Part shown: positions 24,053 to 33,040 of the stretch, piece after piece
How positions within the stretch are numbered: the first letter of the stretch is position 1
How the letters are laid out: every line of letters begins with the position of its first letter
Origin: Akkermansiaceae bacterium UBA1315
GTDB taxonomy: Bacteria; Verrucomicrobiota; Verrucomicrobiia; Verrucomicrobiales; Akkermansiaceae
Length of the DNA stretch: 44,768 nucleotides
Assembly: GCA_002307065.1 (NCBI GenBank)
Contig: DBTN01000042.1
Location: 630-45,397, forward strand
Direction of reading: 5' to 3'
Position numbers and translations under genes: made by a program
Notes under the pieces: generated by a model
Told to the model about the DNA's origin: nothing
The model's input: only the letters and a program-made list of their open reading frames with translations
Database searches by the model: none

Positions 24053-24646
24053 ATGAAACCTGGATTCTTTATCGCCATCGAGGGGATCGATGGAACCGGC
24101 AAATCGACCCAAACCCGCCGACTTGCGGAACATTTCCGAAACCTCGGTCGCGAAGTGATTCTCAGCCGGGAACCAACCGATGGCCCCTTCGGAAAAACCG
24201 TTCGCGATTCCGCCGGAACCGGTCGCCTCTCCTCGGAGGAGGAACTGGAATATTTCATCAAAGACCGCGAGCAACATGTTCGAGAGCTGATCTCGCCATC
24301 GCTTGAAGCCGGAAAAATCGTGATCCTTGACCGATACTACTTTTCCACCATGGCCTACCAAGGCGCGCGAGGTCTTGACCCGGTTGAGATTCGCAAACGG
24401 AACGAATCGTTCGCCCCGGTTCCGGATCTTCTGCTGATCCTCGACTTGGAGGTGGACGTCGCGCTCGAGCGCATCGGCAAACGTGGCGACATCGCAAATG
24501 AGTTCGAAAAGCGCGACAATCTCATGCGTTGCCGCGAAATTTTTCTCTCGCTCAGCGACGAGCCATTCGTCCGGATCATCCCGACCGATGGCACCGTCGA
24601 TGATGTTTCTGGACGCATTCGAGACGCCGTCAGCGGCTTAGTTTAA
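24053..24646 (+). CDS. tmk: Thymidylate kinase
   Basis: Phosphorylates dTMP to dTDP with ATP, the step after thymidylate synthase. The 197-residue protein has the P-loop GIDGTGKST at 11-19, the dTMP-binding ILDRYYFSTMAYQGARG (DRY motif), SREPTDGPFG, and a lid region with RIGKRGD. It follows the M32 peptidase gene by 2 bases, and its last 17 bases overlap the convergent phytochrome gene. Confidence 0.95.
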   Translation: MKPGFFIAIEGIDGTGKSTQTRRLAEHFRNLGREVILSREPTDGPFGKTVRDSAGTGRLSSEEELEYFIKDREQHVRELISPSLEAGKIVILDRYYFSTMAYQGARGLDPVEIRKRNESFAPVPDLLLILDLEVDVALERIGKRGDIANEFEKRDNLMRCREIFLSLSDEPFVRIIPTDGTVDDVSGRIRDAVSGLV

Positions 24647-26519
24647 CCGAATAACCCAAGAGCTGATTTTCTTCCACCAAACGATTCGCCACCAGAGTCC
24701 GAGTATCCTGTCCGCTGGAAATTTCGAGCGCCAGCCTCGCATCGTTCCCACTCTGAGCGAGTCGACGCAGCAGATCCAAAACTTCTGTCGCTTGGGAATC
24801 CGAGAATCGCTCGGACAAGTTATCAAGCGAATGCAGGTCGACTAAGATCGGTTCCGCCAGGGCGGCCGGGTTTTGATAAACAATGATTCCATTTTCATCA
24901 GCGAGCACAACCGGATCGCCATCGTTTTCGTGCACCAACCGGTGCCGCGCCGTCGTGGACGACTCCATCGCCTGACGGAAATAATGACTGGTAATCACAA
25001 TGTCCGACAGCGTCGAACCAATCGTCACCGCCCAAGAAATTTCTTCCGCACTCCATTCCTCGCACGTTCCCTCCACCGTCTCCTGCCATTCGGCAAAAGA
25101 GTTGCGTGGATGAAGCCGCGGTGCCCCTTGGCTCCAGTCGATGTTTTTCTCAGGATTTCCCGCCCAAGAAATTTTTGCGGTTTGTTCTCTTCGGAAAAAC
25201 ACCAAGGCGTCATTTCGAAAATAAGACAGCGGGATTGCCAAATACCCACCGATTTCCGGCGGCATTTCGGATGGCCCCTGATTCCGGTTCGTCCGACGGA
25301 AAGGGTGAGGGGCTCCATTTCCCTGTTCCAGCGCAAGATAGGCTAAAGTCTCCACAGTTTCATTCGACGGCACGAGTCCATGCGAATGATAACTCCCGTC
25401 AAAGATCAGCGCCAGGCCGTCCGATTTCATCATGCCACACAACTCATCGGCCATGGTAAGCAGCACCGATGCCCAATTGTCGGTCACTGCGACACATTGA
25501 ATCAGCTTGCTCGCAATCCGGGCCCCGGCCAGCTCATGACGCAGCCGCGACTCGCGCGCCATGCCACCGAGCACCACTGAGAGGTGGTTCGTCAGTGCCG
25601 AAAGCCTCGCCTGTCTCGCAGCGGAAAGATAAAGCGGAGCCCCATGATGGCAGGAAATCAATCCCCAAAGAGATCCTTCAACGATGATCGCACTCACAAA
25701 ACTGGCGATCACTCCCATGTGCTTCAGATATAACAAATGTACGGATGCCGGCTGTCGAAATCTCGCCAGTGAAAGATCCAAGGTCAAAGCAGAGTCAGCC
25801 GAGCCCGGACAGGCCAATAACGCAACCGGTTCCGCTGCGATATCCGAAATAATACGAATATCATTTTTCATAAATAAATCCCGAGCCTGCTTCGGGATAT
25901 CGGAATAAGGGTATCGAAGACCCAGAAACGGTTCCCAGTCAGGCCGCACCTTTTCAGCAATCACCTCCCCGGATCCATCGGGCAAAAATCGGTAAACCAT
26001 CACTCGATCAAATCCGCCCAACTCAGCGGTTTCTTTGACCACACTCTCCAACTTTTCGTCCAATGTGAAACAAGCCTCGACTTTGTTCAAACTTTCACGG
26101 ACCGCCTCATCCCAATCATCCGCGTCCTCGAGCGGAAAATGGGAATCGTTACTTTTCGGAGCGGCTTCGATGATCAAATTTTGACCACTAAGATGAACCC
26201 AGCCCGGATAAAACGCTCCACCCGGAAATTCGACATTCAACAACCGTGGCCCGCGACCTTTCCATAACTTCGAACGACGGAGGAGAAGATTGACCTGATC
26301 CTCGCCTAACAGATCGACGGGAGACATCGACCAAAGCTCGGAAAGGGAGTGACCCAGCAGTCCGCCCGCATTTGCGCTCAGATACGTGAACCGGTTGGCC
26401 ACAAAATCGACAGCTATCAGAAATGCACCACCCTGAACCTGCCCAATCAGATGGAGCGGTTCATCCGCGCAATGAGATAAGGCAACTTCCCAATCCGTAT
26501 CAGAAGATAAAATCGTCAT
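24630..26519 (-). CDS. Bacteriophytochrome photosensor without a kinase domain
   Basis: A 629-residue red/far-red photoreceptor. The photosensory module looks complete. The N-terminal PAS has the biliverdin-attachment Cys17 (CADEPLHLIG). The GAF has the Asp207 loop (YSDIPKQARDLF), His261 (VHLLYLKHMGV) and CHH at 290-292. The PHY has both tongue motifs, WAGNPEK (452-458) and PRNSF (471-475). After PHY comes only a PAS-like segment (about 537-629, VVLADENGIIVYQNPAALAE), then the stop. No histidine kinase, GGDEF/EAL or HTH output follows. Signal output is probably by protein contact or dimerisation. Divergent heme oxygenase supplies the chromophore. Confidence 0.93.
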   Translation of the reverse strand: MTILSSDTDWEVALSHCADEPLHLIGQVQGGAFLIAVDFVANRFTYLSANAGGLLGHSLSELWSMSPVDLLGEDQVNLLLRRSKLWKGRGPRLLNVEFPGGAFYPGWVHLSGQNLIIEAAPKSNDSHFPLEDADDWDEAVRESLNKVEACFTLDEKLESVVKETAELGGFDRVMVYRFLPDGSGEVIAEKVRPDWEPFLGLRYPYSDIPKQARDLFMKNDIRIISDIAAEPVALLACPGSADSALTLDLSLARFRQPASVHLLYLKHMGVIASFVSAIIVEGSLWGLISCHHGAPLYLSAARQARLSALTNHLSVVLGGMARESRLRHELAGARIASKLIQCVAVTDNWASVLLTMADELCGMMKSDGLALIFDGSYHSHGLVPSNETVETLAYLALEQGNGAPHPFRRTNRNQGPSEMPPEIGGYLAIPLSYFRNDALVFFRREQTAKISWAGNPEKNIDWSQGAPRLHPRNSFAEWQETVEGTCEEWSAEEISWAVTIGSTLSDIVITSHYFRQAMESSTTARHRLVHENDGDPVVLADENGIIVYQNPAALAEPILVDLHSLDNLSERFSDSQATEVLDLLRRLAQSGNDARLALEISSGQDTRTLVANRLVEENQLLGYSVKLSR

Positions 26520-26521
26520 GA

Positions 26522-26533
26522 ATCAATATTGAT
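26522..26533. promoter_or_regulatory. Perfect 12-bp palindrome in the phytochrome / heme oxygenase gap
   Basis: ATCAATATTGAT is a perfect palindrome two bases upstream of the phytochrome start, within the 68-base divergent gap. A second, imperfect one (GCCAG-TT-CTGGC, 26564-26575) lies near the heme oxygenase start. Both could be operators controlling the divergent pair. No Shine-Dalgarno is visible for either gene. Confidence 0.4.
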
Positions 26534-26587
26534 AAACTAGAATAGAACACATCTTGCAGGTTTCGCCAGTTCTGGCAGATTTTCCAT

Positions 26588-27193
26588 ATGGGCAGCGCAC
26601 GTGATTTTTTGAAAAAAATGACATCTGAATCTCATCGCGCTCTGGATGCGAGTCCTCTGGTCGCCGGACTTGCCACAGGCAAGCTGAAAATATCCAACTA
26701 CGCGGGAATGCTGCATGCATATCTCGATTTTTTCGACCCGTGGGAAAAAGGAATGATCGATCAACATCCGAGGATCGTTAAAACGTTAGGCTCCATTCGT
26801 TTTAATAAGTCTCAATGGCTTCGGGAAGATTTGGCAAAACTTGCGACGAATTGTTCTGTGAGCACAGGGCCGGGATTTCCCATCTCTGTGGAGATCGCTG
26901 AATTAGCGGGTTGTCTCTATGTTATCGAAGGATCGACTCTGGGAGGAATGCATCTCAGCCGCAGCTCGGCAGGACTCCCGGGTGGAGCAAACCGGTTTTT
27001 TCAGAGCTACGGCGCTGAAACGATGGCGCAGTGGAGCGCATTTATCGCATGGCTCGAATCCACACTCGTCGATGAGGAATCTCAACAGAGAGCCGCACGT
27101 ACGGCCATCGCGGTGTTTTCCGATTTCCAGCGGAGATTTGACCAAGTCGCAGAACGCATCGAAAATGAGTCCGGTCTCGAATCCAAGTTCTAA
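26588..27193 (+). CDS. Biliverdin-producing heme oxygenase
   Basis: Opens heme to biliverdin, iron and CO; biliverdin is the chromophore of the divergent bacteriophytochrome. The 201-residue protein has the proximal His16 in MTSESHRALD, the conserved YLDFFDPWEKGM helix, and the distal-helix region YVIEGSTLGGMHLSR (Gly-rich, typical of phytochrome-linked oxygenases). The ATG is 68 bases from the phytochrome start on the opposite strand. The last 4 bases overlap the convergent AraC-type gene. Confidence 0.9.
   Translation: MGSARDFLKKMTSESHRALDASPLVAGLATGKLKISNYAGMLHAYLDFFDPWEKGMIDQHPRIVKTLGSIRFNKSQWLREDLAKLATNCSVSTGPGFPISVEIAELAGCLYVIEGSTLGGMHLSRSSAGLPGGANRFFQSYGAETMAQWSAFIAWLESTLVDEESQQRAARTAIAVFSDFQRRFDQVAERIENESGLESKF
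26989..26998. repeat. Symmetric copy of the iterated motif (AAACCGGTTT)
   Basis: A full 10-bp palindromic copy inside the heme oxygenase gene. Only this one and 33489-33498 carry the flanking AA/TT on both sides; all other octamer copies are one-sided. Confidence 0.55.
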
Positions 27194-27852
27194 GAAACCT
27201 GCAGTTTCGACCATTCACCCTTTTGATACTTCGATCGGTAGGCGCGGGGGTTATACCCCGTTGCCGCAGCGAAGTTTCGATTGAACTGGGACAGCGATTG
27301 TCCGCCAAGTTTATCCGCGATTTCTGAAATCCGCAGATCGGTGGTGAGAAGATATTGGCAAGCGATCGCGACTCGTTCGTCCCGCAAAACGCAGCGGAAA
27401 GCACTGCCGGTCACCTTTTCGAATCGCTCTCCAAGATAGCCCGCAGATAGTTTCAGGCAAACTGCCACTTCTCCCAAACTCATCGAACGGCGTGGGTGTT
27501 GGGTCACGAGTGACCATGCGGTCTTCACGGCTCCCGGCCATTGATGGAGCGGGGTTTTCCCTCGCAGATTTTCTTCAATTGCATCCAGCATTCGCTCGAC
27601 CGATGGACGTCTCCAAAATGGCGGAGGTGAACTACTGTCTCCTGCCGCTTCGATATCCACCACCACCCAAACCGTGGACCCGTCGGGAAGTGGTACTTTC
27701 ACACTGAGAATATCACCTTCTTTTTTCGGCTGAACTTTTTCGCAACGTACCGAGCCTGGAACGATATGTTCCAGTGCGGAAAGATAGGTTTTTAACGCGG
27801 GGAGCTCAGCAAAAAGCTCACCGGACAGGGTGCTGGTAGAATCAGATATCAT
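27190..27852 (-). CDS. AraC-family transcriptional regulator
   Basis: A 220-residue DNA-binding protein. The C-terminal about 105 residues form the double helix-turn-helix of the AraC/XylS family (MSLGEVAVCLKLSAGYLGERFEKVTG, then LLTTDLRISEIADKLGGQSLSQFNRNFAAATGYNPRAYR). The N-terminal about 110 residues are a short domain I do not recognise. It ends against heme oxygenase and lies upstream of nothing else on its strand but the light-sensor genes, 21 bases downstream of glgA. It may regulate the light/glycogen cluster, or be an output partner of the kinase-less phytochrome; neither is shown. Confidence 0.88.
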   Translation of the reverse strand: MISDSTSTLSGELFAELPALKTYLSALEHIVPGSVRCEKVQPKKEGDILSVKVPLPDGSTVWVVVDIEAAGDSSSPPPFWRRPSVERMLDAIEENLRGKTPLHQWPGAVKTAWSLVTQHPRRSMSLGEVAVCLKLSAGYLGERFEKVTGSAFRCVLRDERVAIACQYLLTTDLRISEIADKLGGQSLSQFNRNFAAATGYNPRAYRSKYQKGEWSKLQVS

Positions 27853-27873
27853 AAGGGTAGGGAGCAGGGGTTT

Positions 27874-29424
27874 TCAGCGAAACAGGGTTTTGCCAGCGAG
27901 GCGTTGATAAATATCGATGTAAGATTCCAAGGTCCGATGAGGGGCAAACTCTTCGGCGCTTTGAATCATGATGCGCTCAACTTCGGACTCCCGTTCATGA
28001 ACGGGACGGATATGAAACTGCATGGCCTGATCAATCGCCCACCGAAGACCACTCGCATCGTAGTAATCGAATAAAAATCCGTTACCGGTATGCTTTTCAA
28101 AGTCGATGTGCCGAACAGTGTCTCGCAGTCCTCCGGTATTAAAGACGATAGGAAGCGATCCATATTTCAGACCTGCCATTTGAGCCAATCCGCAGGGTTC
28201 ATAAGAAGATGGCATTACCACGTAGTCCGATCCGGCAAACGCCTGCCGAGAGAGACCTTCGTTGAAAGGAGCAACAGCGATCCGATGCCGCAGTCCATGC
28301 ATGTCGGCGATTCTTTCAAAGTGCTCCTTGAATGGACCATCAGCTACAAACACCACTTGAAGTCCCAAAGCCATGTAATCGCTCACCACTCGAAACAAAA
28401 TGTCGCCCAACAGTTGGCAGCCTTTTTGAACTGGATCCAGACGCGACGGCCAGAAGAGAACCGGAGCCTCGGCGTCGATCTCCAATCCCAGCATTTTTTG
28501 CAGCTTGAGCTTATTCGCGACCTTACCGGCTCGATGATTCGACGCGCTATAGTTTTGTGCAATCAATGGATCAGACGCCGGATTGAGCGACGGATCAGGC
28601 GCGTTGACGATTCCCGCAGCACGACCAAACGCCGCCTTTCCGCGAAGCACATCCGTGAGCTTGGCACTTCCCGGGTGACGACCTTCCATCAACTCGTGAA
28701 GGAACGTCCGACTCACCGTATTGACATCATCGGCCGCGTGAATGGCAGAAGACATAAAATTGACCTCATTCCAACTACGACTTTCATCATAGGAAGAAGG
28801 AAACGATTGGTAGTGAAGATGCTGCCAAAACCGAGCGGCATCGATGCCTCGATCTTCTATTTCTGCGAGGGTCGCTTTTTCGTCGTGAATATTATGAATC
28901 GTGAAAAGGCTTTTGATCCCCATGCTACGCGCGGCAGCCGGAACCAAACCTGTCATCCAATCGTGGCAATGAACAATGTCCGGTTTCACCTTTGGGATGA
29001 CGTGATGAATCACATCCCGCTGGAAAACGAGAGCAGCCTTTCGGTTTGAGTATTCACAACCGTCATACACCGACTTCCGATAGAAAAATTCGCGATCTTG
29101 GCAAAGGTGCAGCCGCTTCGAGCGTGGATCGCTTGAGTCTCGGAAAATTCGGCGAAAATTTGGCATCACCACATGAACATCGGCGCCTTGTTGAGCCAGC
29201 GAGTCAAAGAGAAGCGTGCAAACATCGGCCAATCCCCCAGCTTTCGCGCGAGGAGCCGGGCTCCCTCCTTGGCTGAGATATTGGCTACTGTTGAGCTCCG
29301 GAGTGACGATCAAAATGCGCGGACGCTTGATTCGTTTCCCCACCGTGGCCGACCCGATCACAGCTCCATTGACAGACCGTAAAGACTGAATGTGAGGTTG
29401 AGCTGTGGCGTTGAGAGTCGACAT
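27874..29424 (-). CDS. glgA: Glycogen synthase, GT5 type
   Basis: Extends alpha-1,4-glucan from ADP- or UDP-glucose. The 516-residue protein has the GT5 nucleotide-binding start KAGGLADV (61-68, preceded by an about 30-residue extension before PRILIVTPE). It also has VHCHDWMTGLVP, TIHNIHDEKATL, and the C-terminal acceptor motif PSSYEPCGLAQMAGLKYGSLPIV with NTGGLRDTV. The N-terminal domain is slightly atypical, so a related GT5 starch-synthase-like enzyme is possible. The AraC gene follows 21 bases later, and a branching-type enzyme lies about 1 kb upstream beyond the DUF2383 gene, suggesting a glycogen cluster. Confidence 0.88.
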   Translation of the reverse strand: MSTLNATAQPHIQSLRSVNGAVIGSATVGKRIKRPRILIVTPELNSSQYLSQGGSPAPRAKAGGLADVCTLLFDSLAQQGADVHVVMPNFRRIFRDSSDPRSKRLHLCQDREFFYRKSVYDGCEYSNRKAALVFQRDVIHHVIPKVKPDIVHCHDWMTGLVPAAARSMGIKSLFTIHNIHDEKATLAEIEDRGIDAARFWQHLHYQSFPSSYDESRSWNEVNFMSSAIHAADDVNTVSRTFLHELMEGRHPGSAKLTDVLRGKAAFGRAAGIVNAPDPSLNPASDPLIAQNYSASNHRAGKVANKLKLQKMLGLEIDAEAPVLFWPSRLDPVQKGCQLLGDILFRVVSDYMALGLQVVFVADGPFKEHFERIADMHGLRHRIAVAPFNEGLSRQAFAGSDYVVMPSSYEPCGLAQMAGLKYGSLPIVFNTGGLRDTVRHIDFEKHTGNGFLFDYYDASGLRWAIDQAMQFHIRPVHERESEVERIMIQSAEEFAPHRTLESYIDIYQRLAGKTLFR

Positions 29425-29857
29425 TGGAATAAACCTTGAGAGTTGGATTTCGGGTTAGTGCGGATCAAGGAGACGGCGCATCGTCCAAATCCATAACCGG
29501 CAACGTTCCAGCTAGGGATGTGCCATCCATGCCTCGCGGCCTTCCTTGCCGAAAAAATGACCTATCTCGTTGAGAATTCAGCGTTATTCCAATTCGCCGT
29601 GCGCCGCTTGTTGGTTTGAGCGCTCACGTGACATTGCAAAAAGAACCTCGTTCGACTCAGAGTCTGCAAATCGCAATATAAAGCATTGGTCGAAATCCCC
29701 CTCGATTTATTGCAAAATGCATTTTTCTAACGAAGTGGAGATATGATTCTCCTTAAGATTCAGCTGCGGCGGCTGCATCTTTACGCATGATTCACTCATC
29801 GCCCCCTCACCTGAGTGAAAGGTCAAAACCGGTATCCGATCTGCAAAGAGCAGAGGC
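29425..29857. other. 433-base divergent intergenic region
   Basis: Lies between glgA (minus) and the DUF2383 gene (plus). It is AT-rich in the middle. At 29743-29790 an ATG with a good GGAG upstream opens a 15-codon frame (MILLKIQLRRLHLYA), which may be a leader peptide. TTGCAA-type and TATAAA-type fragments occur near 29634-29680 without good spacing. No RNA gene or long frame was seen. Confidence 0.4.
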
Positions 29858-30310
29858 ATGTCATACCAACCCACCTCCTCCGATGCGGCCGAACTTCAGG
29901 AAGTTCTCACTCGATATGTCGACTCCCGCGATGGTTACATTCAGGCTTCGCTGCTCGTGGAAGAGCCAGGCCTTGTCGAAGCGTTCAAAGCGATCGCTCA
30001 TCGCCGCCAGGACATCGCCAAACGCGTTGCCGCGATGATCCGGGAGCAAGGAACCTCCGCCGATGCAGAAGGCAGCCCCGAAGCGGGCGTCCACCGTTGG
30101 TGGATTCGTCTCCGCGACCAAATGACCACCACTGAGTCTCAGACGATTCTTGAAGAGTGCCTCCGGGGAGAAAAAGAACTCGCGCGTACGTTATCGGAAG
30201 CTCTCGAACACGGCCACCTCACCGATGAACATCAACTCATCATCCGAGAGGCCTTGGCGGAAGTCGACCAGGCGATCGTCGCCTTTTCGAGCGCAGTAAG
30301 CCACGAGTAA
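29858..30310 (+). CDS. DUF2383 / PA2169-family four-helix-bundle protein
   Basis: A 150-residue protein of the PA2169 family, a ferritin-like four-helix bundle often found with stress genes; its activity is not established. Long amphipathic helices and the blocks LQEVLTRYVDSRDGYIQAS, IAHRRQDIAKRVAAMI, GSPEAGVHRWWIRLRD and ILEECLRGEKELARTLSEAL fit the family. It follows an AGAGGC ribosome site. It stands between glycogen genes and close to a second ferritin-like protein (32310-32810). Confidence 0.8.
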   Translation: MSYQPTSSDAAELQEVLTRYVDSRDGYIQASLLVEEPGLVEAFKAIAHRRQDIAKRVAAMIREQGTSADAEGSPEAGVHRWWIRLRDQMTTTESQTILEECLRGEKELARTLSEALEHGHLTDEHQLIIREALAEVDQAIVAFSSAVSHE

Positions 30311-30313
30311 GGC

Positions 30314-30359
30314 GATTGATCTCCCGTCTGATCTCCGATTCGGACGGGAGAAATCAATC
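30314..30359. terminator. Bidirectional hairpin between DUF2383 and GH13 genes
   Basis: GATTGAT-CTCCCGTC pairs with GACGGGAG-AA-ATCAATC, giving 7 + 8 bp with a 2-base bulge and a 14-base loop. It occupies the whole 43-base convergent gap and includes the GH13 stop codon. There is no T-tract on either side, but its place suggests a shared terminator. Confidence 0.55.
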
Positions 30360-32177
30360 CTGACTGAGGATCAAAAATCCGTAAGGCGGTAACGCGAAAC
30401 CACCCAATGGCGCGGGATGGCCGATGATATCTTCCTTCCCTTCGACAACACTCAACTCCGTGTTATGGAAATCAGGGCTGTAACCGGTCCAGTCTGCATT
30501 GAAGCGCACTTTCCACTCACCTCCCGCCGGTAATGCGATTTCATAAAACTCGTGAGATTGCGCGGACAGATTGAGAATCACCACCGTACTGTCACGCGCG
30601 CCTCCATCATACCAGCGGTTCCACGCTAGGACCTTTGCCGAGTGGTTCCGATGGAACACATCGATATTTCTGCCGCTGAGTCCACGGGTGTTATCGTCAA
30701 AATTTCGTCTCAATCGGATGAGATCACGGAACGCCTGACGGATGCCTTGAAATTTCCGCGCCTTTTCCCAATCGAGCATTTCTTGATCGTCGAACCAACC
30801 GTCTTCTAGAAATTCCTGACCTTGGAAAAACATGGGTACACCCGGTGTTGTCAGAACTAAACCGGCTGCCACCAATGCTCGCCGTTTTGCCCAAATGCTG
30901 GAAGGATCGTTTTCGTCGATTTCAGAAACCAAGCGTTTTTTTCCGTTCGCCACCTCATCGTGAGATTCAGAATAGACTACCCGGCGGAAAGGATCGCCAC
31001 CAGACGATGGTAAGATCGCATCCGCCATCGCACCGACATCGCGTGCGTCATCCGAGAGGTTTTGTAAAATTTCCCGCACCGGATTGATGAAGGAAGCGTC
31101 CCACTGAGTGTCGAACCCAGCACCGCCATCTTCGACCCATGAGGTTAACGCCTCATTGCAGCCGAGATCTTCTGCGATGGAAATCGTACGAGGCGATAGC
31201 AGTTTCAAATCTTTGTTGATCCATTGAAGCGCCTCCCAACCCTCGGGAAGATCGACCGATTCATGATGATCCATTCCCTTGGAGCGACGGATATAACTCA
31301 CCGCGTCGAGTCGCAAACCATCTGCTCGAAATTCCTCCACCCACAACACCGCGTTATCCCGAAGATACTGGCGGACCTCATGTCGGCCATAATCGGGTCG
31401 GGTCGCTCCCCAAGGGGTCTCTGCCCGCCAGTCGTTATAGAAATAGATGCCTCCCATTCCATTTTCCTCCCAGCCGTCAAACTGCCACAAGTCCAATTGA
31501 TCCGGACCGAAATGATTGTAAACCACATCCAAAATCACCGCGATCCCATGTTCATGCGCGGCGCGAATCAGCGCCTTCAATCCGTCGGGACCACCGTAAT
31601 CCGCCTCGACCGCAAAAGGATGATTCGGATTATAACCCCACGAAGTTTCACTTGGAAATTCCGTGGGCGGCATGAGTTCGATGGCGTTCACCCCGAGATC
31701 GCGGAGATAAGGAAGACGGCCGATCACATCAGCAAACGTGCCGTTGCGTTCTTTTCCTGAAAAAGTCCCGACGTGAAGTTCATACAACACGATTTCGTTT
31801 AAGGGTGGGGTTTCGAACTGCACTTCGCCCCAGTCAAATGAATCCTGATAGATTAGCCCGTCACCGGTTTCGGAATCGATCTGCCGTGCACGGGGATCCA
31901 CTTTGAGAAAGGTCTTCCCATCTCGCTGCAACCGAAACTTATAATGATCGCCGGCCTTTGCTCCTGGGACGAAGACGCTCCAGTTGCCCCCATCTTCCGC
32001 AACCAGCTCAACTCCCGGATCCGCCCACTCATTAAACGAACCGGTTACGAAAACGGCCTCAGCGTTCGGTGCCCAAACTCGGAAATCCGTTCCGGTTTCG
32101 CAAACCATCGCACCCATTCCGGGCTGGCCTGCGGGTTGAGAAGAGGAAGAAACTCGCCCGAATGATGTTGAACTCAT
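30354..32177 (-). CDS. GH13 alpha-glucan branching-type enzyme
   Basis: A 607-residue alpha-amylase-family enzyme. An N-terminal CBM48 domain (FRVWAPNAEAVFVTGSFNEW, about 32-51) precedes the catalytic barrel, with GH13 regions DVVYNHF (218-223), GLRLDAVSY with nucleophile Asp291, SIAEDLG with acid Glu336, and ESHDE (404-408). The all-beta C-terminal domain is last. The layout fits glycogen branching enzyme or malto-oligosyltrehalose trehalohydrolase; the FQGQEFLEDGWF segment and nearby glgA favour branching. No treY or treS is seen here. Confidence 0.85.
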   Translation of the reverse strand: MSSTSFGRVSSSSQPAGQPGMGAMVCETGTDFRVWAPNAEAVFVTGSFNEWADPGVELVAEDGGNWSVFVPGAKAGDHYKFRLQRDGKTFLKVDPRARQIDSETGDGLIYQDSFDWGEVQFETPPLNEIVLYELHVGTFSGKERNGTFADVIGRLPYLRDLGVNAIELMPPTEFPSETSWGYNPNHPFAVEADYGGPDGLKALIRAAHEHGIAVILDVVYNHFGPDQLDLWQFDGWEENGMGGIYFYNDWRAETPWGATRPDYGRHEVRQYLRDNAVLWVEEFRADGLRLDAVSYIRRSKGMDHHESVDLPEGWEALQWINKDLKLLSPRTISIAEDLGCNEALTSWVEDGGAGFDTQWDASFINPVREILQNLSDDARDVGAMADAILPSSGGDPFRRVVYSESHDEVANGKKRLVSEIDENDPSSIWAKRRALVAAGLVLTTPGVPMFFQGQEFLEDGWFDDQEMLDWEKARKFQGIRQAFRDLIRLRRNFDDNTRGLSGRNIDVFHRNHSAKVLAWNRWYDGGARDSTVVILNLSAQSHEFYEIALPAGGEWKVRFNADWTGYSPDFHNTELSVVEGKEDIIGHPAPLGGFALPPYGFLILSQD

Positions 32178-32309
32178 AAATTTCCCGCCATCTAGCGGAA
32201 ATCATGCCCGGAAAATTTTCATTCAACTTGTTCATCTTCAATCTATCACTTTAAAAAAATGAAACCACGTCGTGCACGATGGAGCAAGTTCATGCATTTC
32301 GCATGATCT

Positions 32310-32810
32310 CTAAATCGCGGCATCATTGACTCCGGTTCGAAACAAACCTCCGACGGCAATCTTGGTGATTTTGTCATCCGCTTCGCTTTCTTCTTCCAGA
32401 GTTTGATTGAGAAGATCCGCGTCGTCTAAATAACCCAAACAGCTCGCGAACGACTTTGCCACGCCGTAGCCGGCGATTTCATAATGCTCGATCCGATTGC
32501 CGGATGCGATCAAGACCGCGTCCCGCACATCTCCCGAAACCGTCTCCGATGCGTGCTTTTTGGCTTCTTTAATCAATCCCCTCATCGCCTCGCAGTCGAC
32601 CCCATGCAGATCAAATCCATGACGAATTCCAATTTCCTCCAGCCGGATTCGATGTTGGTGGGTCTCTTCAAGATGAGAAGTAAACGCGCTACGCAAATGA
32701 GCCGATGTCGCATGGGAAAGCATATCTTCCAGCCCAACCGTAAGCTGAGTCTCAGCGCTGTACAAATCTCGGATTTGATCCTGATACAGCTCTTGTAAAT
32801 TGGTAATCAT
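32310..32810 (-). CDS. YciF-like ferritin-fold protein (DUF892)
   Basis: A 166-residue four-helix-bundle protein of the YciE/YciF family, induced by stress in several bacteria; a metal-binding role is inferred from fold. Conserved carboxylates and histidines are seen in LYSAETQLTVGLEDML, HLEETHQHRIRLEEIG, SGNRIEHYEIAGYGVAKSFA and LEEESEADDKITKIA. It lies upstream of the GH13 gene on the same strand across 132 bases, and may share its regulation. It is the second ferritin-like protein in this block. Confidence 0.9.
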   Translation of the reverse strand: MITNLQELYQDQIRDLYSAETQLTVGLEDMLSHATSAHLRSAFTSHLEETHQHRIRLEEIGIRHGFDLHGVDCEAMRGLIKEAKKHASETVSGDVRDAVLIASGNRIEHYEIAGYGVAKSFASCLGYLDDADLLNQTLEEESEADDKITKIAVGGLFRTGVNDAAI

Positions 32811-33040
32811 GTTAAAAATTGGGTTAAAAGTCCTGAACGTTCGTCAGTAACCTTGCAGTTCGCGTGCCTTCTCCTGTTTCAGCAAAACTTGCGCTACTGA
32901 AGACCAGAAGCGTGCAAATCGCATCTTTTCATCGCAGATTACCCAGTGAGATTGAACCAAACTCGCATAACCGCCTGAGATCCCATTCGGCACGTTATTT
33001 GCAAGGAAGCAGGAGACGACCGTATTATTTTGAACGAATC

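Noticed and set aside
29787..30135. Plus-strand frames overlapping the start of the DUF2383 gene
   Set aside because: They are out of frame with a well-supported gene and lack similarity.
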